From the NCBI RefSeq assembly GCF_014645615.1, contig NZ_BMMB01000002.1, forward strand, positions 434,001 to 498,000: DNA of 64,000 nt, in the 5' to 3' direction. The position numbers were made by a program, and so were the translations under genes. The notes under the pieces were generated by a model, which was given only the letters and a program-made list of their open reading frames with translations, was not told the origin of the DNA and did no database searches. Source of the DNA: Paenibacillus hunanensis (lineage in GTDB: Bacteria > Bacillota > Bacilli > Paenibacillales > Paenibacillaceae). How positions within the stretch are numbered: the first letter of the stretch is position 1; each line of letters begins with the position of its first letter. Shown piece after piece: positions 27,398 to 36,266 of this stretch.

Positions 27398-27707
27398 GAC
27401 AATCAGGTGGTCTGCATGGTGTGATCAGTTGACCCTCTATCACATAATTGGTAGCACAGACAAATGAGTCTACGATACCAAATAGGACTTTTTGTGTTAT
27501 TTATAGGTCTTATTACACACTATTTAATAGTACTTCGTGATTATATATCACAAATTTCGACAATTGAATCATTATTTTTAGTAAATTAGTTAAATTTTTT
27601 ATAAATGGAGAAAAGATTCGCTTTTTTAGCGATTGTTCAAATTTTAAGGAACCATGTGATAGATACGTCGTATATACACATAAGATTAGCTAAGGAGGCT
27701 ACTTATT

Positions 27708-27887
27708 ATGGGTTTGATTAAAAGTATCATTAAGCAGGTTATGAAATCGAAGTCGCATGGACAGCATCGTCATCGTTCGTATAGCAGCAGTGATCGTTAT
27801 CGTGGACATAAAGGGTATTCTCATAACCAGTATGGACATGGGCATTATAAGCATCATCGTAAAAAGAGCTCCTATAGCAGTAGCTGA
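27708..27887 (+). CDS. Small His/Ser/Tyr-rich basic protein (59 residues)
   Basis: A 59-codon gene, unrecognised. It opens with an amphipathic segment, MGLIKSIIKQVMKSK, then becomes a low-complexity tail of histidine, serine, tyrosine, glycine, arginine and lysine: 9 His and no Cys, with motifs such as HGQHRHRSYSSS and GHGHYKHHRKK. GGAGG stands 9 nt before the ATG. A terminator-like hairpin with a T-run (28027-28059) lies downstream on the same strand. His-rich tails bind transition metals; the N-terminus could bind membrane. Both are inference. Confidence 0.6.
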   Translation: MGLIKSIIKQVMKSKSHGQHRHRSYSSSDRYRGHKGYSHNQYGHGHYKHHRKKSSYSSS

Positions 27888-28026
27888 TAGGTGGTCGGAC
27901 GGTCGGTCAGTATGCCATAGCAGAGCATACTTCGGATTACAACGAACTGTGTAAATATAGATATAGTCATTTTCGAGATTCATTTACAATCATCATGACA
28001 CTTTATAGATCATTACAATAATAAAT

Positions 28027-28059
28027 AGCCGCTTCTCATAGGAGATAGCGGCTGTTTTT
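28027..28059 (+). terminator. Rho-independent terminator
   Basis: Arms AGCCGCT (28027-28033) and AGCGGCT (28047-28053), then GTTTTTC. It ends plus-strand transcription from the small His-rich gene and lies before the convergent kinase gene. Confidence 0.7.
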
Positions 28060-28127
28060 CTTGGGATAGGAACTTGAATGATAATTTGATTGGAAGCTTG
28101 AATGAGAGATTGAATTGAAGCTGTGGA

Positions 28128-29057
28128 TTAATAAGTGAGTGGTATGGAATGAGCGATATACTCCAATGCCTGTCTGACCTCAGCTGTATCGGTGTAGGGC
28201 TGGTCAGCCTGAAGCATTCGGCGCAGCATGCTACGCGTAGCCGGGTGGAGCTTGAGCTCACTTTCCCAGCCCGGAGCGCAAGTCGGCTCGTCGGTATGCC
28301 CCGATATCGAGAGGGGCTGTGGCTTGCTATTGAATGCCGATCCGTGCGGCTGGTTCAGTCTGGCTTGTGATTCGTCATAGCTACTATATAACAAATAGAG
28401 CAACAAATGCCCCATGCCGTAAAAGTCACTACTGACACTGAGCGAGCGACGAATGATCTTCTCCTGCTCGTCGCCGCTCACCAATTCATCTAACTGCTGT
28501 ACGACTTCTCGCGGTTCATTTTGATGCCATGTCAGCCCAAAGTCGATAAGCTGTACCTGTCCTTGATGCAGTAATACATTGGATAGGCTAATATCGCGAT
28601 GTACCATGCCTTTGCTATGCATGAGCTCGATAAGCTTCAATAGCTCCAGCATCAACTGGATGGACTGAAGCTCGGTAAAAGTCGCTTCCTGCTCAAACAA
28701 TAGCTCGCCGATGCTACGTCCCTCCATATATTGCATCACAAGGCAGAGCTGTCCACGATGCTGGAACTGATCGAGCAAAGCAGGAATCTGTGGATGGTTC
28801 AGCTCTCGCATCGTTTTGCATTCGCGCTCATAGATCAGGCGCGCACGCTGCTCTCCGCCACGTAGTGGATGCACTCGTTTCAGTACAACCAGACGGTCGT
28901 TATCGCTCCGATCCTCGCAAGCATACGCAACCCCATAGCTTCCACTGCCCAGTACGCCGCTAATTCGGTAGCGTCCATGTATAACAGTACCTTCTGTATA
29001 ATGTCGCTCCTGCAACCAGCGGGTGACATGTCCTTTAGCACGCTGTAATGCTCTCAA
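28128..29057 (-). CDS. Hanks-type serine/threonine protein kinase
   Basis: A 309-residue soluble kinase. Visible motifs: glycine loop GSGSYG (37-42), ATP-anchoring lysine in VVLK (K60), catalytic loop HRDISLSN (153-160) with Asp155, and DFG (172-174). The usual Lys of HRDLKPxN is replaced by Ser. There is no membrane helix or PASTA domain, unlike PrkC. The start appears to be TTG at 29057 with GGAG 4 nt upstream; no in-frame ATG fits. It follows the GTPase gene by 74 nt on the same strand, so the pair is probably cotranscribed and functionally linked. Confidence 0.85.
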   Translation of the reverse strand: MRALQRAKGHVTRWLQERHYTEGTVIHGRYRISGVLGSGSYGVAYACEDRSDNDRLVVLKRVHPLRGGEQRARLIYERECKTMRELNHPQIPALLDQFQHRGQLCLVMQYMEGRSIGELLFEQEATFTELQSIQLMLELLKLIELMHSKGMVHRDISLSNVLLHQGQVQLIDFGLTWHQNEPREVVQQLDELVSGDEQEKIIRRSLSVSSDFYGMGHLLLYLLYSSYDESQARLNQPHGSAFNSKPQPLSISGHTDEPTCAPGWESELKLHPATRSMLRRMLQADQPYTDTAEVRQALEYIAHSIPLTY

Positions 29058-29131
29058 TCCACTCCATTCCTTCCTGTAAATCGACTAAACCTACTTTTGA
29101 ACCTACTCGCTCTACTTCTCTATTCCAATAA

Positions 29132-30160
29132 TTATTCGGGCAGCTTGCCCTTGTCCGTTTTGCTGCGGAATTTGCGGTACAGGCGGCTGATGCTGTCTGG
29201 CGTTACATCGATGCCGCGTTCATAGGCATATTTGACCGAATAGCCGAGTGCCAGTGTGACCGAGCCAGCTACACCAGCTGCCGCAACAGAGCCAGCACCG
29301 GGAAATAGCTTGACCACCTGAGCGAATAGCGTTTTACCCAGATTTCCTACAATGGAGGCGATCACAATCTCCTTTGCCGTCTCACGGCTGATCGGACGCT
29401 CATATAAAGTAGCCAGACGCGTCAGCAAACCGATCTGAATCGCAGTCAGCGGGATAATATCCGCGCCAGGTATTGGCGCAGCCCCGATCGCTCCTGCTGA
29501 GGTGGCGGCGCCGATGATCCACTTGTTGGCGATGGAGGACTTTTCCTTGATCGTGCGGGCAAAGACGATGTCCTTACTTTTTTTTTTGAGCAAATCAAGA
29601 ATGCTGTAGCGGAGCTGCTCGATATTAGCGCCTGTACGTGAGGATACAGGAATGACCTCATATCGGTCGCCTGTTTCCTGCCGCACACGACGTACCAATC
29701 GGTCAATCTCGTCAGCAGCATCGATCTTATTCAGCACGATGATAATATCCTGATTGATCTTCTCCAGCGCTTCCAGTGACCGCTTCTCCGCTTCGGAAAA
29801 TACAGTACCTGCCGCATTCAGGAAAAAGAGCACCACATCGGTCTGCCGATAGTAGTCCCGTGTACGCGCCGAATTGCTCGTGTTTACATCGTTCAGTCCG
29901 GGCGTATCGATTAGAATAATTTTATCGCGATATGGATATTCCTTGATCTCTGTCGTTTCGCCTGGCTCTGCGCCGACTCCAGCTACTTCATCACCGATGA
30001 TGCGGTTAATCGTGGATGACTTACCCGCATTCACATCACCGACAAGTGCGATCATCACACGCTCCTTCATCTGACGGTTAATCTCATCCATTTCCTGATC
30101 AAATGCCTGATCGGCTTGACGTCGAATATCCGCCTTGAGCTGGTGCTCACTTTTGCTCAT
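29132..30160 (-). CDS. DUF697-containing GTPase (Era/dynamin-like)
   Basis: A 342-residue GTPase. The G-motifs are complete: G1 GDVNAGKSS (about 41-49), G3 DTPG (about 85-88), G4 NKID and a G5-like SSRT. The C-terminal third has hydrophobic, glycine-rich segments ('WIIGAATSAGAIGAAPIPGADIIPLTAIQIGLL', 'VAAAGVAGSVTLALGYSV') matching the DUF697 region, which suggests membrane association. GGAGG lies 8 nt before the ATG at 30160; an ATG at 30175 lacks a site. A run of ten A residues codes for KKK in the middle of the gene. It sits directly upstream of the Ser/Thr kinase. Confidence 0.85.
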   Translation of the reverse strand: MSKSEHQLKADIRRQADQAFDQEMDEINRQMKERVMIALVGDVNAGKSSTINRIIGDEVAGVGAEPGETTEIKEYPYRDKIILIDTPGLNDVNTSNSARTRDYYRQTDVVLFFLNAAGTVFSEAEKRSLEALEKINQDIIIVLNKIDAADEIDRLVRRVRQETGDRYEVIPVSSRTGANIEQLRYSILDLLKKKSKDIVFARTIKEKSSIANKWIIGAATSAGAIGAAPIPGADIIPLTAIQIGLLTRLATLYERPISRETAKEIVIASIVGNLGKTLFAQVVKLFPGAGSVAAAGVAGSVTLALGYSVKYAYERGIDVTPDSISRLYRKFRSKTDKGKLPE

Positions 30161-30265
30161 CTGCTGCGCCTCCATCCATCATCATGATGGCTAATTTATC
30201 GTATCCAGCGTTGCTGGGATGATCATTGAATATCATCCGTTATAGGTTGTGTGTTGCTGCCTTGT

Positions 30266-31300
30266 TTATTCCCAGCCCTCCAGCACGAGCTTACCGATCA
30301 TACTCCCGGCTTCAAGCTGACGATGGGCTTCGCGTAGATTGTCCGCGTTGATCGGGGATAAGCGCTCGGATTCGGTGCTATGAAATACCCCTTCATCTAC
30401 CAGCTTCGCAACCTGTTGTAAAATGCGCTGCTGCTCCTGCATATCCGGTGTCTCATACTTCGCACGGGTGAACATAAACTCCCACGCAAACGAGGCACTC
30501 TTATCCTTGAGCAAGCCCAGATCGACAGGCTGCGATGTCTCTACGATCGAGCAGATGCGACCCTGCGGTGCGATCGCCTCCGCCATCCCCTTCCAGTGCG
30601 CATCGGTCTGATTCAGACAGAAAATATAATTCACCTCTCCGATCCCCAGCTCCTGTAGCTGTGGCAATAGTGGCTCACGGTGATTAATCACATGATCTGT
30701 ACCATGCGCGAGCGTCCACTCCTCTGTTTCCGAACGAGAAGCAGTGCCGATCACGGTTAGTCCAGCATGACGTGCAATCTGTGTTGCAATAGAGCCTACA
30801 CCACCAGCCGCGTTGATGATCAGAATCGTTTTGCCTGTGTTCAGTTCCCGATCAGGGGCAACACCAAGACGATCATAGATCCCCTCCCATGCCGTTAATG
30901 CAGTGAGCGGCAATGCGGCGGCAGCAGCAAAATCCAGACTGGACGGCTTATGGGCAGCAATTCGGCTATCGACCAGATGGTATTCACTATTGCCGCCAGG
31001 ACGCGTCACACTACCCGCGTAATACACCTCATCACCTGGCTGAAAGCCTTCGACCTGCTCACCTACCGCTTCAATGACACCTGCCACATCCCAGCCGAGA
31101 ATACGTGGCTCGGATTCAACCCCATCCTTCGGTGCGCGCAGCTTCGTATCGACTGGATTCACCGAGATCGCTTCAACCTTAACCAGCAGATCGTAGCCTG
31201 TTGCCGTCGGCATTGAAATGGTTACATCTTGCAGACTATCTGGATCATCAATCGGTAAATAACGCGTTAATCCTACAGCTTTCATGTTGGTTTGAGTCAT
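30266..31300 (-). CDS. Zinc-type alcohol dehydrogenase-like / quinone oxidoreductase
   Basis: A 344-residue medium-chain dehydrogenase/reductase of the ZADH/quinone reductase type. Motifs: 'VKVEAISVNPVDTKLR', 'LGWDVAGVIEAVGEQVEGFQPGDEVYYAG', and the NADPH site 'ILIINAAGGVGSIATQIARHAGLTVIGTASR'. The structural and catalytic zinc cysteines are missing, so it should be an NADPH-dependent, zinc-independent reductase of quinones or enones. GAGGAGG lies about 8 nt before the ATG at 31300; the upstream extension to 31366 contains no site. It is transcribed alone. Confidence 0.9.
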   Translation of the reverse strand: MTQTNMKAVGLTRYLPIDDPDSLQDVTISMPTATGYDLLVKVEAISVNPVDTKLRAPKDGVESEPRILGWDVAGVIEAVGEQVEGFQPGDEVYYAGSVTRPGGNSEYHLVDSRIAAHKPSSLDFAAAAALPLTALTAWEGIYDRLGVAPDRELNTGKTILIINAAGGVGSIATQIARHAGLTVIGTASRSETEEWTLAHGTDHVINHREPLLPQLQELGIGEVNYIFCLNQTDAHWKGMAEAIAPQGRICSIVETSQPVDLGLLKDKSASFAWEFMFTRAKYETPDMQEQQRILQQVAKLVDEGVFHSTESERLSPINADNLREAHRQLEAGSMIGKLVLEGWE

Positions 31301-31491
31301 ATCGAGTTCCTCCTCTGGCATCAGCCTTGTTTTGAATGATACGTATATGAATCCATTTGGATGCATTGCACAGTGTCTCCACGATTAATACCCGTTTTGG
31401 GTGGTTGCCGCAACACAGGGTTGGTTTGTAAAGGGGAAACCTGTGCAACTCCTCTCTGTACAGCTTCATACAGGTTCGATCAAATAAGTAT

Positions 31492-31696
31492 GATATTTTG
31501 CTGCGCAAAAATCACTTCTCATTTCACCCCGTGCTAGGAGATCGCTAGCACTAGAAGCAGTAAGATATTTTGCTGCGCAAAAATCACTTCTCATTTCACC
31601 CCGTGCTAGGAGATCGCTAGCACTAGAAGCAGTAAGATATTTTGCTGCGCAAAAATCACTTTTCATTTCACCTCGTGCTAGGAGATCACTAGCACT
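31492..31696. repeat. Tandem 72-bp palindromic repeat, three copies
   Basis: Three head-to-tail copies start at 31492, 31564 and 31636 (period exactly 72; the third stops at about 61 bp). Copies 1 and 2 are near identical; copy 3 has a few changes. Each unit contains the palindrome TTTTGCTGCGCAAAA and a hairpin GTGCTAG - 7 nt - CTAGCAC. A fourth, diverged copy lies at 53211-53287. Because 72 is a multiple of three, a 66-codon frame stays open through the array, but it has no ribosome site. The array lies in a 549-nt gene-free stretch. Confidence 0.9.
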
Positions 31697-31767
31697 AGTA
31701 CTGAATTTGAAATTATCTGCGGTTGTGGCATTTGGACTGCGGCTTATCTGTCGTTCGCCTGTTGTAC

Positions 31768-31781
31768 TGTAAACGCGTACA
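31768..31781 (+). promoter_or_regulatory. Candidate cre (CcpA) box
   Basis: TGTAAACGCGTACA matches the catabolite-responsive element at 13 of 14 defined positions. It lies about 70 nt before the isomerase gene and just upstream of a TACAAT -10-like hexamer (31800-31805). Confidence 0.5.
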
Positions 31782-31849
31782 GAAGCAATCTACTCGTGCT
31801 ACAATGCCCTTGTTTACAACGAAAATGTTCACTCAGGGAGATGAACCTT

Positions 31850-32710
31850 ATGATTCGATTATCAGTATTCACGGTCTGCACACCCGACCTGACACCAGAG
31901 CAGGTCATTTATGCGGCGCATGCCGCAGGCATTGACGGAATCGAGTGGCGCTATGCAGGGATTCCAGCTGATGCTATGGAGGAAGCCCCCTCCTTCTGGC
32001 GGCATAATCGCTGCTCGATTACACCAGGCGCAGATGCCCAGCAGCTAATCCAGCTACGCGAGTTGTCCCAGCAGCATCAGGTTCAGCCGATCGCTCTCGT
32101 GCCGTATTTAAAATGCGGTGATCTGGATGCGGCACAGCAAGCCTTTGCCACCGGGCAGCAGCTCGGGGTCTCGATGATGCGTGTCGGTGTGCCCTGGTAC
32201 GATGGCACACGCCATATCGATGAATTACAGCAGGAAGCGGTACGTTACTTGAGCGCCATTCAGGATATGGCGATGACCTATGGTATCAAAGCATTGATCG
32301 AAACACATCATGGCTCGATTGCACCGAGCGCTTCACTGGCTATGCGACTGGTCGATGGCTTGAATCCACAGCATGTGGGTGTGCTCTACGATCCCGGCAA
32401 TATGGTGCACGAAGGATTCGAGAATTATCGCATGGGCATCGAGCTGCTAGGCCCCTATTTAGCCCATGTTCATGTCAAAAATGCCGCATGGCGTCAGCAG
32501 GCTGGACAATGGCAATGCCAGTGGGCACCGCTACATGAAGGCATTGTGCCATGGGAAGCGATTATAAATATTTTACTGGAAAATGGCTATGACGGTTATC
32601 TTGGTATTGAGGATTTTAGCGGACAATGGGCAAGTGCAGAGTTGTTACAGCAGTTTGCCAGTACATTCCGTTCCTTTATACAGTCACCCAAACTGGAGGC
32701 GAATTCATAA
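31850..32710 (+). CDS. Sugar phosphate isomerase/epimerase (TIM barrel)
   Basis: A 286-residue xylose-isomerase-like TIM barrel, shorter than the one at 10162. Motifs: 'DGIEWRYAGIP', 'MMRVGVPWYDGTRH', 'IKALIETHHGSIAPS', 'VGVLYDPGNMVHEG' and 'LGPYLAHVHVKNAAW', giving the metal-binding Glu, Asp and His residues of the fold. AGGGAG lies 9 nt before the ATG at 31850; an ATG at 31841 touches the site directly and is unlikely. The stop overlaps the next start (TAATG). With the two dehydrogenases that follow it should catabolise a sugar or inositol-like compound. Confidence 0.85.
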   Translation: MIRLSVFTVCTPDLTPEQVIYAAHAAGIDGIEWRYAGIPADAMEEAPSFWRHNRCSITPGADAQQLIQLRELSQQHQVQPIALVPYLKCGDLDAAQQAFATGQQLGVSMMRVGVPWYDGTRHIDELQQEAVRYLSAIQDMAMTYGIKALIETHHGSIAPSASLAMRLVDGLNPQHVGVLYDPGNMVHEGFENYRMGIELLGPYLAHVHVKNAAWRQQAGQWQCQWAPLHEGIVPWEAIINILLENGYDGYLGIEDFSGQWASAELLQQFASTFRSFIQSPKLEANS

Positions 32711-33930
32711 TGAGTCCTGATCTGGCAGTTACTTCTTCCACTCCCTCTGCTCCTGCAATCGTACGTGTCGGCGTGATCGGTATTGGTAATATGGGCAGCA
32801 CCCATGCCAGAACGATATTATCCGGTGCGATTCCCGGTGCAGAGCTTGCCGCTGTATGTGATATTCGCGAATCGATGCGACAGTGGACAGCCGAGCAATT
32901 ATCACCGAATATCGCATTCTGGAGCGATTCGGAACAAATGATGCAGTCCGGTACGATCGACGCTGTGCTGCTCGCTACGCCGCATGATGATCATGCACGA
33001 CAAGCGATGATTGCCTTTCAGCATGGTCTGCATGTGCTGGTAGAGAAGCCAGCGGGTGTAAGCACCGCGCAAGTACGGCAAATGAACGATGCTGCTGTCG
33101 CTGCGCCGAGCAGCGTATTCGCGATTATGTACAATCAGCGCACCAATCCGGTCTATCGCAAGCTACGGGAGCTGATCCAATCCGGTGAGCTGGGCGAGAT
33201 TCGCCGTATGAACTGGATCATTACAACCTGGTATCGTCCGCAAAGCTATTACGATTCCGGCGGCTGGCGTGCCACATGGGCAGGTGAAGGCGGCGGTGTA
33301 CTGATCAACCAGTGCCCGCACCAGCTCGATCTGCTGCAATGGACAACGGGAATGATGCCAGAGCGTATCCGTGCCTTTTGCCGATTCGGGCGTTATCGGG
33401 ATATTGAGGTTGAGGATGATGTGACAGCCTATGCGGAGTATGCGAATGGCGCCAGTGCCGTATTTATTACGACGACAGGCGAGGCGCCGGGAACCAATCG
33501 TCTGGAAATGACAGGCGACCGCGGCAAAATCGTAATCGAAAATGATCAGCTTACCTTCTGGAGACTGCGCGAATCCGAGCCAGCGTTTAATAGCCGTTAT
33601 ACCGGAAAGTTTGGCAGTCCAGAATGCTGGCAGTGTGACATTCCTGTCGAAGGCGAGGAAACGGGACATCCCGGCATTATTCGCAACTGGATCGATGCGA
33701 TTCGGTATGGAACACCGTTATTATCTCCCGGTGCGGAAGGCATTCATGGACTGACTCTGTCGAATGCGATGCTGCTATCCACATGGACGGATGGCTGGGT
33801 AGAGCTGCCACTGAACGAGCAGCAGTTTACCGACGAGCTAGAGCAGCGTCGTCAGAACTCGGTGTACAAGCCTGGCAGTACGGTCGAACCGGAGGATGTA
33901 CCTGCTGATCTGAGCGGTACGTTTAAGTAA
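32710..33930 (+). CDS. Gfo/Idh/MocA-family oxidoreductase (1)
   Basis: A 406-residue NAD(P)-dependent sugar or inositol dehydrogenase. The Rossmann start 'VRVGVIGIGNMGSTHARTIL' and the catalytic-lysine motif 'HVLVEKPAGVSTAQ' are clear, and 'GGVLINQCPHQLDLLQWTTG' is the conserved C-domain segment with the active-site histidine. The start overlaps the preceding stop by one base, and GGAGG lies about 10 nt upstream, so it is translationally coupled to the isomerase. Substrate not predictable from sequence. Confidence 0.9.
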   Translation: MSPDLAVTSSTPSAPAIVRVGVIGIGNMGSTHARTILSGAIPGAELAAVCDIRESMRQWTAEQLSPNIAFWSDSEQMMQSGTIDAVLLATPHDDHARQAMIAFQHGLHVLVEKPAGVSTAQVRQMNDAAVAAPSSVFAIMYNQRTNPVYRKLRELIQSGELGEIRRMNWIITTWYRPQSYYDSGGWRATWAGEGGGVLINQCPHQLDLLQWTTGMMPERIRAFCRFGRYRDIEVEDDVTAYAEYANGASAVFITTTGEAPGTNRLEMTGDRGKIVIENDQLTFWRLRESEPAFNSRYTGKFGSPECWQCDIPVEGEETGHPGIIRNWIDAIRYGTPLLSPGAEGIHGLTLSNAMLLSTWTDGWVELPLNEQQFTDELEQRRQNSVYKPGSTVEPEDVPADLSGTFK

Positions 33931-34066
33931 CGGACGGACGATACGGGAGTTAGTGATATCGGAATGGGATGGTAGCGACACGGCTACCTGTACCGATGAT
34001 GGATATGCATCACCGTATAGCATAAGGAGAAAATGAGCTTTTAACACTGGAAAAGGATGTGTCTCT

Positions 34067-35209
34067 ATGCGTAAGGATGGCATGTTTTATGTACCGGAAA
34101 GTCAATATCAGGCAGAGGTGGTCTGTGCGCCGGGTGAGTTTGTATTTGCGGCAGTGGCGCTGGATCATGGGCATATTTATGGGATGTGTGCAGGGCTGGT
34201 CGAAGCAGGCGGAACGCTGAAATGGATCTATGATCCAGAATCAGAGCGCGCCACAGCCTTACAACAGAAGTACCCTGAAGCGCAGCTCGCTCCTTCACTG
34301 GAGACGGTGCTGAGTGATGATGCGGTACATCTCGTTGCAGCGGCGGCTATCACCAATGAACGCGGCCCGCTTGGCGTGCGTGTGATGCAGGCGGGCAAGG
34401 ATTATTTTACCGATAAAGCCCCATTTACAACGCTACAGCAGCTAGAGGATGCCCGTGCCACAGCCGCGCAGACGGGTAAAAAATACATGGTCTATTATAG
34501 CGAACGACTGCATGTGGAGAGTGCGATCTATGCCGGGCAGCTGATCGATCAGGGTGCAATTGGCAAGGTCGTGCAGGTGATGGGAACCGGCCCGCATTTG
34601 CTGGCAGCGCATCGTCGTCCAGACTGGTTTTTCCGACGTGAGCAGTACGGCGGTATCCTATGCGATATCGGTAGTCATCAGATTGAGCAGTTTCTGACAT
34701 TTACCGGCTCGTACGATGCGACGATCAATTATAGTCGGGTAGCGAACTTCAATCAGCCGCAGTATCCTGAGCTGGAGGACTTTGGCGAAATTTCACTGAC
34801 AGGCACGAGCGGCTCCTCGGGCTATGTACGAGTGGACTGGTTCACACCGAATGGACTGGGAACATGGGGTGACGGACGGATGGTCATTCTCGGTACAGAT
34901 GGCTATATCGAGCTACGCAAATATATCGATATTGCACGTGACCCGGCGAAGGATCATGTGTATCTGGTCAATCATGAAGGCGAGTATCACTTTGGCGTAT
35001 CCGGTAAAATCGGCTATCCATTCTTCGGGCAATTGATCCGCGATGTGCTAGATCGCACAGAAACCGCCATGACACAGGAGCATGCGTTCAAGGCAGCCGA
35101 GCTATGCTTAGTTGCCCAGCAGCAGGCATGGAATCGACCGGAAGGTTTGGCTGGCTTTCAGCAGGGTAATGCTGTAGCTTCACCAACCGTCGCGCCTCAT
35201 CTACGCTAG
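34067..35209 (+). CDS. Gfo/Idh/MocA-family oxidoreductase (2)
   Basis: A 380-residue, more divergent member of the same superfamily. The N-terminal fold reads 'FVFAAVALDHGHIYGMCAGLVEAGGTLKWIYDPE'. The usual EKP segment is replaced by 'DYFTDKAPFTTLQQ', keeping the lysine. 'YGGILCDIGSHQIEQFLTFTG' corresponds to the catalytic His segment. AAGGA lies about 9 nt before the ATG. A 136-nt gap separates it from the first dehydrogenase, and it precedes the AraC gene on the same strand. It may act on a related intermediate or be a non-oxidising relative. Confidence 0.85.
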   Translation: MRKDGMFYVPESQYQAEVVCAPGEFVFAAVALDHGHIYGMCAGLVEAGGTLKWIYDPESERATALQQKYPEAQLAPSLETVLSDDAVHLVAAAAITNERGPLGVRVMQAGKDYFTDKAPFTTLQQLEDARATAAQTGKKYMVYYSERLHVESAIYAGQLIDQGAIGKVVQVMGTGPHLLAAHRRPDWFFRREQYGGILCDIGSHQIEQFLTFTGSYDATINYSRVANFNQPQYPELEDFGEISLTGTSGSSGYVRVDWFTPNGLGTWGDGRMVILGTDGYIELRKYIDIARDPAKDHVYLVNHEGEYHFGVSGKIGYPFFGQLIRDVLDRTETAMTQEHAFKAAELCLVAQQQAWNRPEGLAGFQQGNAVASPTVAPHLR

Positions 35210-35291
35210 TTTTAATTTTATGTAAAATCGAATATAAATCGTTACAAATCGCTCCATCCCCCATCCGCACATGCTAAAATGGACACAACCT

Positions 35292-35305
35292 TGTAAACGT
35301 TATCA
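35292..35305 (+). promoter_or_regulatory. Candidate cre (CcpA) box
   Basis: TGTAAACGTTATCA fits every defined position of TGNAANCGNWNNCA. It sits about 13 nt downstream of an extended -10 (TGCTAAAAT, near 35271-35279) and 18 nt before the AraC start, a place where CcpA would block transcription. Confidence 0.5.
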
Positions 35306-35323
35306 TAGGGAGGTGCCCGTGCG

Positions 35324-36190
35324 ATGCCGCACAATCTGCGGATGGAGCATGCTGTGAGCTATGTGTACCGTCAGGATCAGAGCTTTCAGTCGATTGCTGC
35401 CGACGGCTTTCATTCACATTTGCATTATGAGATTTACTATTTTCATGAAGGAATCTGTACGTATATTGTGGGCGAGCAGATTTATCAGCTGCGTCCCGGC
35501 GATGTACTGCTCATGCATGGACGTACCCTGCACCGTCCACATCCACAGCCGGGCTATCCCTATATTCGCTCGACTCTGCATTTTGATCCTGCGTTAGTCG
35601 AGCGCTATGTGCAGCCGGCTCATCTGCATGCGTTACTGGAGCCATTCGAGCAGTCCAGTGGATGCAGACTAGCGCTCGGTGCGCAGGAACGTAGCGATCT
35701 GGAGACCCTATTGGAGCAGCTTCACCGGCTGCCGATTGGTGACGATGGCAAAGTACCTCTAACCTTTATGATGAAGCTATGCGATGTGCTGGCATTGCTG
35801 GCGAGCTGCTGTGAGCAGGAGCAGCCACCGCTCATGCAGGAAGGAAGAGAGCAATACGCGCATGCTATTCTCGATTACATTGAGCAGCACTATATGGAGG
35901 ATATTACGCTGGAGCAGATTGCCGACCATCTGCATCTGTCTCGCTCGTATGCGGCTTCACTATTCAAATCATGGACAGGCATGACCATCTTCAAATATCT
36001 GTATCATCGCCGCATTAATCAGGCGAAGCTACTGCTGCAATATCAACAGAAACTGCCCATTAGCGAAATCAGCCGCATTTCTGGCTTCAAGCAGCCGGCT
36101 CATTTCAGTCGGATGTTCAAGGAAGAGACTGGGGTAACACCTGAGGCATATCGGGCGCGGTTGGTTGGTTCGGGTATGGGTGAATTGTGA
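35324..36190 (+). CDS. AraC-family regulator with N-terminal cupin
   Basis: A 288-residue AraC regulator. The N-terminal cupin sensor reads 'HSHLHYEIYYFHEGICTYIVGEQIYQLRPGDVLLMHGRTLHRP' (about 30-72). Two C-terminal helix-turn-helices follow ('ITLEQIADHLHLSRSYAASLFK' and 'PISEISRISGFKQPAHFSRMFK'), then 'TGVTPEAYRARL'. It probably senses a sugar and controls the three enzyme genes in front of it. GGGAGG lies about 10 nt before the ATG. A cre-like box overlies its leader. Confidence 0.9.
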   Translation: MPHNLRMEHAVSYVYRQDQSFQSIAADGFHSHLHYEIYYFHEGICTYIVGEQIYQLRPGDVLLMHGRTLHRPHPQPGYPYIRSTLHFDPALVERYVQPAHLHALLEPFEQSSGCRLALGAQERSDLETLLEQLHRLPIGDDGKVPLTFMMKLCDVLALLASCCEQEQPPLMQEGREQYAHAILDYIEQHYMEDITLEQIADHLHLSRSYAASLFKSWTGMTIFKYLYHRRINQAKLLLQYQQKLPISEISRISGFKQPAHFSRMFKEETGVTPEAYRARLVGSGMGEL

Positions 36191-36266
36191 ATGGGTCGGT
36201 CTGCATTTCATTGAGTGTGATACAAGACTGGCTTGCACACTTGAACCTCATCATCATAAATACGAA

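Noticed and set aside
31466..31666. 66-codon frame made of repeated peptide units
   Set aside because: It exists only because the 72-bp DNA repeat is a multiple of three; there is no ribosome site and the DNA palindromes explain the sequence.
31492..31696. Possible CRISPR array
   Set aside because: The units are continuous 72-bp tandem copies without unique spacers, and there are no cas genes in the window.
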